Source of the DNA: Campylobacteraceae bacterium
GTDB lineage: Bacteria; Campylobacterota; Campylobacteria; Campylobacterales; Sulfurovaceae
Length of the DNA: 9,193 bases
NCBI GenBank assembly: GCA_026995985.1
Contig: JALWNF010000254.1
Coordinates: forward strand, 1-9,193
Direction: 5' to 3'
This document shows, in pieces, positions 7,096-9,193 of the stretch; positions within the stretch are counted from its first letter, which is position 1, and every line of letters starts with the position of its first letter. Both the position numbers and the translations under genes were made by a program. The notes under the pieces are model-generated. The model was given only the letters and a program-made list of their open reading frames with translations. It was not told the origin of the DNA and searched no databases.

Positions 7096-8184
7096 ATGAG
7101 AAGAGCAATTATATACTCACTAATGACACTATCTCTACTAACAAATCTTCATGCTAAGGAGGGATTAAATCCAGTAGAGATTATGAAAGAGGCACTCTCT
7201 AAAATGGAAGCAGTAGCAAAGAGAGGGAGTGATGTAAATATTAGTAACACCGATACTTCTACTTTTACCCTTGGTAAATATGGGACTTTTAAATTTGAAA
7301 AAGCCAATGATAATGTCTATATTATGCATGGACCAGTGGTTGGACCAAATAAAGAGAATGAAGGTTTTATGAATAATCCAGCAGTTATAGAGTCTGAGCA
7401 TGGTCTAATAGTCATTGACCCAGGTGGAAACTATAATGTAGGGAAAAAGGTTTTAGCCCAGATAGAGAAGGTAAGCACTAAGCCTATTATTGCTGTGTTC
7501 AATACACATAAGCATGGTGACCATTGGTTTGCAAACAAAGCAATAGTAGAGAAGTATCCTAAAGTAGATATTTATGCTCATGAACATATGATAAAAGTCT
7601 CTAAAGAGGGAGAGGCAGATGTTTGGTATGGTATTTTAAACAGAGCTACTAAAGGTAATTTAAAGGGTACTAAAGAGTTTGCTTTTCCTACAAAGCCATT
7701 AGTAGATGGTGATAGTATAGAGGTAGATGGACAGAAGTTTGTTGTAGGGCATCCAAAAGTAGCACATACTGATACTGATTTACTAATTACACATATTAAC
7801 TCCAATACACTTTTTTTAGCTGATAATTTAATGAAAGGTCGTTTAGGAAGTTTTGATGACTCTTCAAGTATCTTTGGAAATATTGAGCTTTTAGAGCAGA
7901 TTAAAAAAGATACTAACTATACTCTCTATGTACCAGGGCATGGAATATCAGGTAAAAAAGATGAGACTATTGACCCATTTTTGAACTATCTTAAAGTTTT
8001 AGTAGAAGAGGGACAAAAGGCTTACGATGATGACAAAGAGTCATATGAAATAGAAGATAAGGTCTTAAAAAAACTAGAGTGGATGAGAGATTGGGACGCC
8101 TTTGAGAGAAATGTTCCAGCTCACTTAAACAAAGCTATGTTAGAGATAGGTGAGAGGGAGCTTGAGTCAGAAGATGAGGAGTAA
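7096..8184 (+). CDS. Secreted metallo-beta-lactamase-fold hydrolase (SoxH / quinoprotein-relay metallohydrolase-like)
   Basis: The 362-residue protein starts at ATG 7096 with AAGGA 8 bases upstream. Residues 1-20 form a signal peptide (MRRAIIYSLMTLSLLTNLHA, cleavage before KEG), so the enzyme should act in the periplasm. The MBL fold is clear: the early strand motif VIDPG (106-110); THKHGDH giving His138, His140, Asp142 and His143; His224 (VAHTDTD); Asp243 (FLADN); and His282 (VPGHG). This is a full set of ligands for two metal ions. The last 60 residues are helical and acidic, ending ESEDEE. The layout resembles periplasmic SoxH-like and quinoprotein-relay zinc metallohydrolases, but the substrate cannot be read from sequence. 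The gene lies antisense between pelF and pelG, and its stop is 2 bases from the pelF stop. Base and codon use look like those of its neighbours, so recent foreign origin is not indicated. A role in Pel biology is possible but is only inferred from position. Confidence 0.88.
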   Translation: MRRAIIYSLMTLSLLTNLHAKEGLNPVEIMKEALSKMEAVAKRGSDVNISNTDTSTFTLGKYGTFKFEKANDNVYIMHGPVVGPNKENEGFMNNPAVIESEHGLIVIDPGGNYNVGKKVLAQIEKVSTKPIIAVFNTHKHGDHWFANKAIVEKYPKVDIYAHEHMIKVSKEGEADVWYGILNRATKGNLKGTKEFAFPTKPLVDGDSIEVDGQKFVVGHPKVAHTDTDLLITHINSNTLFLADNLMKGRLGSFDDSSSIFGNIELLEQIKKDTNYTLYVPGHGISGKKDETIDPFLNYLKVLVEEGQKAYDDDKESYEIEDKVLKKLEWMRDWDAFERNVPAHLNKAMLEIGERELESEDEE

Positions 8185-8186
8185 TT

Positions 8187-9193
8187 TTAACTATTTAATC
8201 TTTTAAAAGTATCCTCATAAACCTTTTGATAGGTCTCTAAAAATAGCTTTTGGGTATAGAAGGTGTTGACCCTCTTTAGGGCAACCTCTTGTGCCTCTCT
8301 CCAACGCTTTTCATTGCTAAGTAGTTCAATGTAGCCATTGGCTAAAGCCTCTGCATCGGCAATAGGACAGACTACTCCTGCACTCCCTAATGCTCTATCT
8401 TCCTCATTCTCTCCACCATAGATAAGCTCTCTACATGAACCAACATCTGTACTAACACAAGGAACTCCTGCAGCGAACCCTTCTAAGATAACCAAAGGCA
8501 TTCCCTCACTAATAGAGGTTAGAGTCAAAACTCCACTTTGAGGTAGAATCTTAGAGATGTCTTGAAAACCTAGAAACTTAATACTCTTTTTAAGGTCAAG
8601 TATCTCAATAAGCTCAAAACACTCTTGGGCATACTCCTTCTCCTCATCAGCAGGACCTACAACCCAAGCCTCAATATCTGGTAGAGTGTTTGCTGTAATC
8701 CGAATAGCTTGAATAAAGGTCTTAATATCTTTAATAGAGACCACACGCCCAATAAGGGTAATGACTTGTGGAATACCCTCTGGACGATTCTCAATGGTCT
8801 TACCTAGCTTTTCAATGTCTACCCCATTAGGAATAACACGACACCGTTTAGGGTCAGCCCCATAGGCAATCTGCACCTCTTTAGCCACCCCATAGAGTGA
8901 CAAAATAGGATTGGCACGGCTATAGCTCATCTTTCCAATCCCCTCAAAAAAGCGTACCCACATACGCTGAATATAGTTAGTCGAAGAGGTATCTCTAAAT
9001 ATATCTAGCTTAGAGTAGAGATTGAGTGAAGATGATATAAGGTCTATCTTTCTCTCTTTTGTGTAGATACCATGTTCGGTCAATATAAATGGTTTGTTGG
9101 TCTCATTTGAGATTAATGCCGAGAGAAACCCTGCATAGCCTGTTGATGGAGAGTGGATAATCTCTCCTTTATCTTTTAGCATCTCTGCTAGTT
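8187..9193 (-). CDS. pelF: PelF-like GT4 glycosyltransferase (5' end cut by the window edge)
   Basis: The C-terminal 335 residues of PelF are present. The frame remains open through base 9193, and the ATG at 9182 is internal (preceded by codons for LAE), so the true start lies upstream; from memory the family is about 500 residues. Counting from that ATG, TEHGIYTKERKIDL (35-48) is a hallmark of PelF, and VIPNGVD (117-123) and GRVVSIKD (145-152) are typical GT4 nucleotide-sugar domain motifs. The EX7E motif is Glu226 to Glu234 (EGMPLVILE), followed by AAGVPCVSTDVGSCRE. PelF is the cytoplasmic soluble transferase that uses UDP-sugars (UDP-GalNAc/GlcNAc in the known systems) to polymerise Pel, working with PelD, PelE and PelG at the inner membrane. 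Here it is separated from pelG by the antisense hydrolase gene, with no terminator visible after its stop codon. Identification is firm. Confidence 0.94.
   Translation of the reverse strand, partial: LAEMLKDKGEIIHSPSTGYAGFLSALISNETNKPFILTEHGIYTKERKIDLISSSLNLYSKLDIFRDTSSTNYIQRMWVRFFEGIGKMSYSRANPILSLYGVAKEVQIAYGADPKRCRVIPNGVDIEKLGKTIENRPEGIPQVITLIGRVVSIKDIKTFIQAIRITANTLPDIEAWVVGPADEEKEYAQECFELIEILDLKKSIKFLGFQDISKILPQSGVLTLTSISEGMPLVILEGFAAGVPCVSTDVGSCRELIYGGENEEDRALGSAGVVCPIADAEALANGYIELLSNEKRWREAQEVALKRVNTFYTQKLFLETYQKVYEDTFKRLNS

Noticed and set aside
7165..7805. Small minus-strand reading frames at 7165-7401 and 7578-7805
   Set aside because: They are antisense to the well-supported MBL hydrolase, with unnatural composition and no plausible start context.
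8160..8215. Bidirectional terminator between the MBL gene and pelF
   Set aside because: Only 2 bases separate the stop codons, and I see no GC-containing hairpin followed by a T run on either strand.
1..9193. CRISPR arrays, tRNA or rRNA genes, insertion sequences, phage genes
   Set aside because: No spaced repeats, cloverleaf-like segments, transposase motifs or terminal inverted repeats were noticed; the window is almost fully explained by five genes.

Overview
This window is part of a Pel-type exopolysaccharide locus in an AT-rich Gram-negative bacterium. The low GC content, heavy use of AGA and of A/T-ending codons, tightly overlapping genes and the protein character suggest a Campylobacterota member of the Sulfurimonas/Sulfurovum/Arcobacter type. 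That assignment is inferred from general character only; no rRNA or other marker gene is present.

Four genes on the minus strand encode recognisable Pel proteins. Reading 9193 to 1, they are pelF (cytoplasmic GT4 glycosyltransferase, N-terminus beyond the window edge), pelG (polytopic inner-membrane protein), pelA (periplasmic GH114-like hydrolase plus polysaccharide deacetylase) and pelB (N-terminal membrane anchor, TPR superhelix and start of an outer-membrane beta-barrel, C-terminus beyond base 1). The order F-G-A-B is a rotation of the classical pelABCDEFG order. No pelC, pelD or pelE is visible; they may lie outside the window. pelG, pelA and pelB overlap one another by 23 and 20 bases and look translationally coupled. 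Together they would polymerise a hexosamine-rich polysaccharide in the cytoplasm (PelF), move it across the inner membrane (PelG), trim and partly deacetylate it in the periplasm (PelA) and export it through an outer-membrane pore (PelB).

A plus-strand gene for a secreted metallo-beta-lactamase-fold hydrolase (7096-8184) sits between pelF and pelG, antisense to the pel genes. Its stop codon is 2 bases from the pelF stop codon. It is divergent from pelG across a 323-base, extremely AT-rich intergenic region (6773-7095). That region carries candidate promoters for both directions and a 12-bp direct repeat (22-bp period) just upstream of pelG.

The most unusual features are: (i) pelA has no ATG, GTG or TTG in frame upstream of the middle of its first domain, but has a well-placed Shine-Dalgarno followed by ATC and a perfect signal peptide; (ii) pelB appears to start at TTG inside the end of pelA; (iii) the antisense MBL gene makes the pel cluster a candidate non-contiguous operon.
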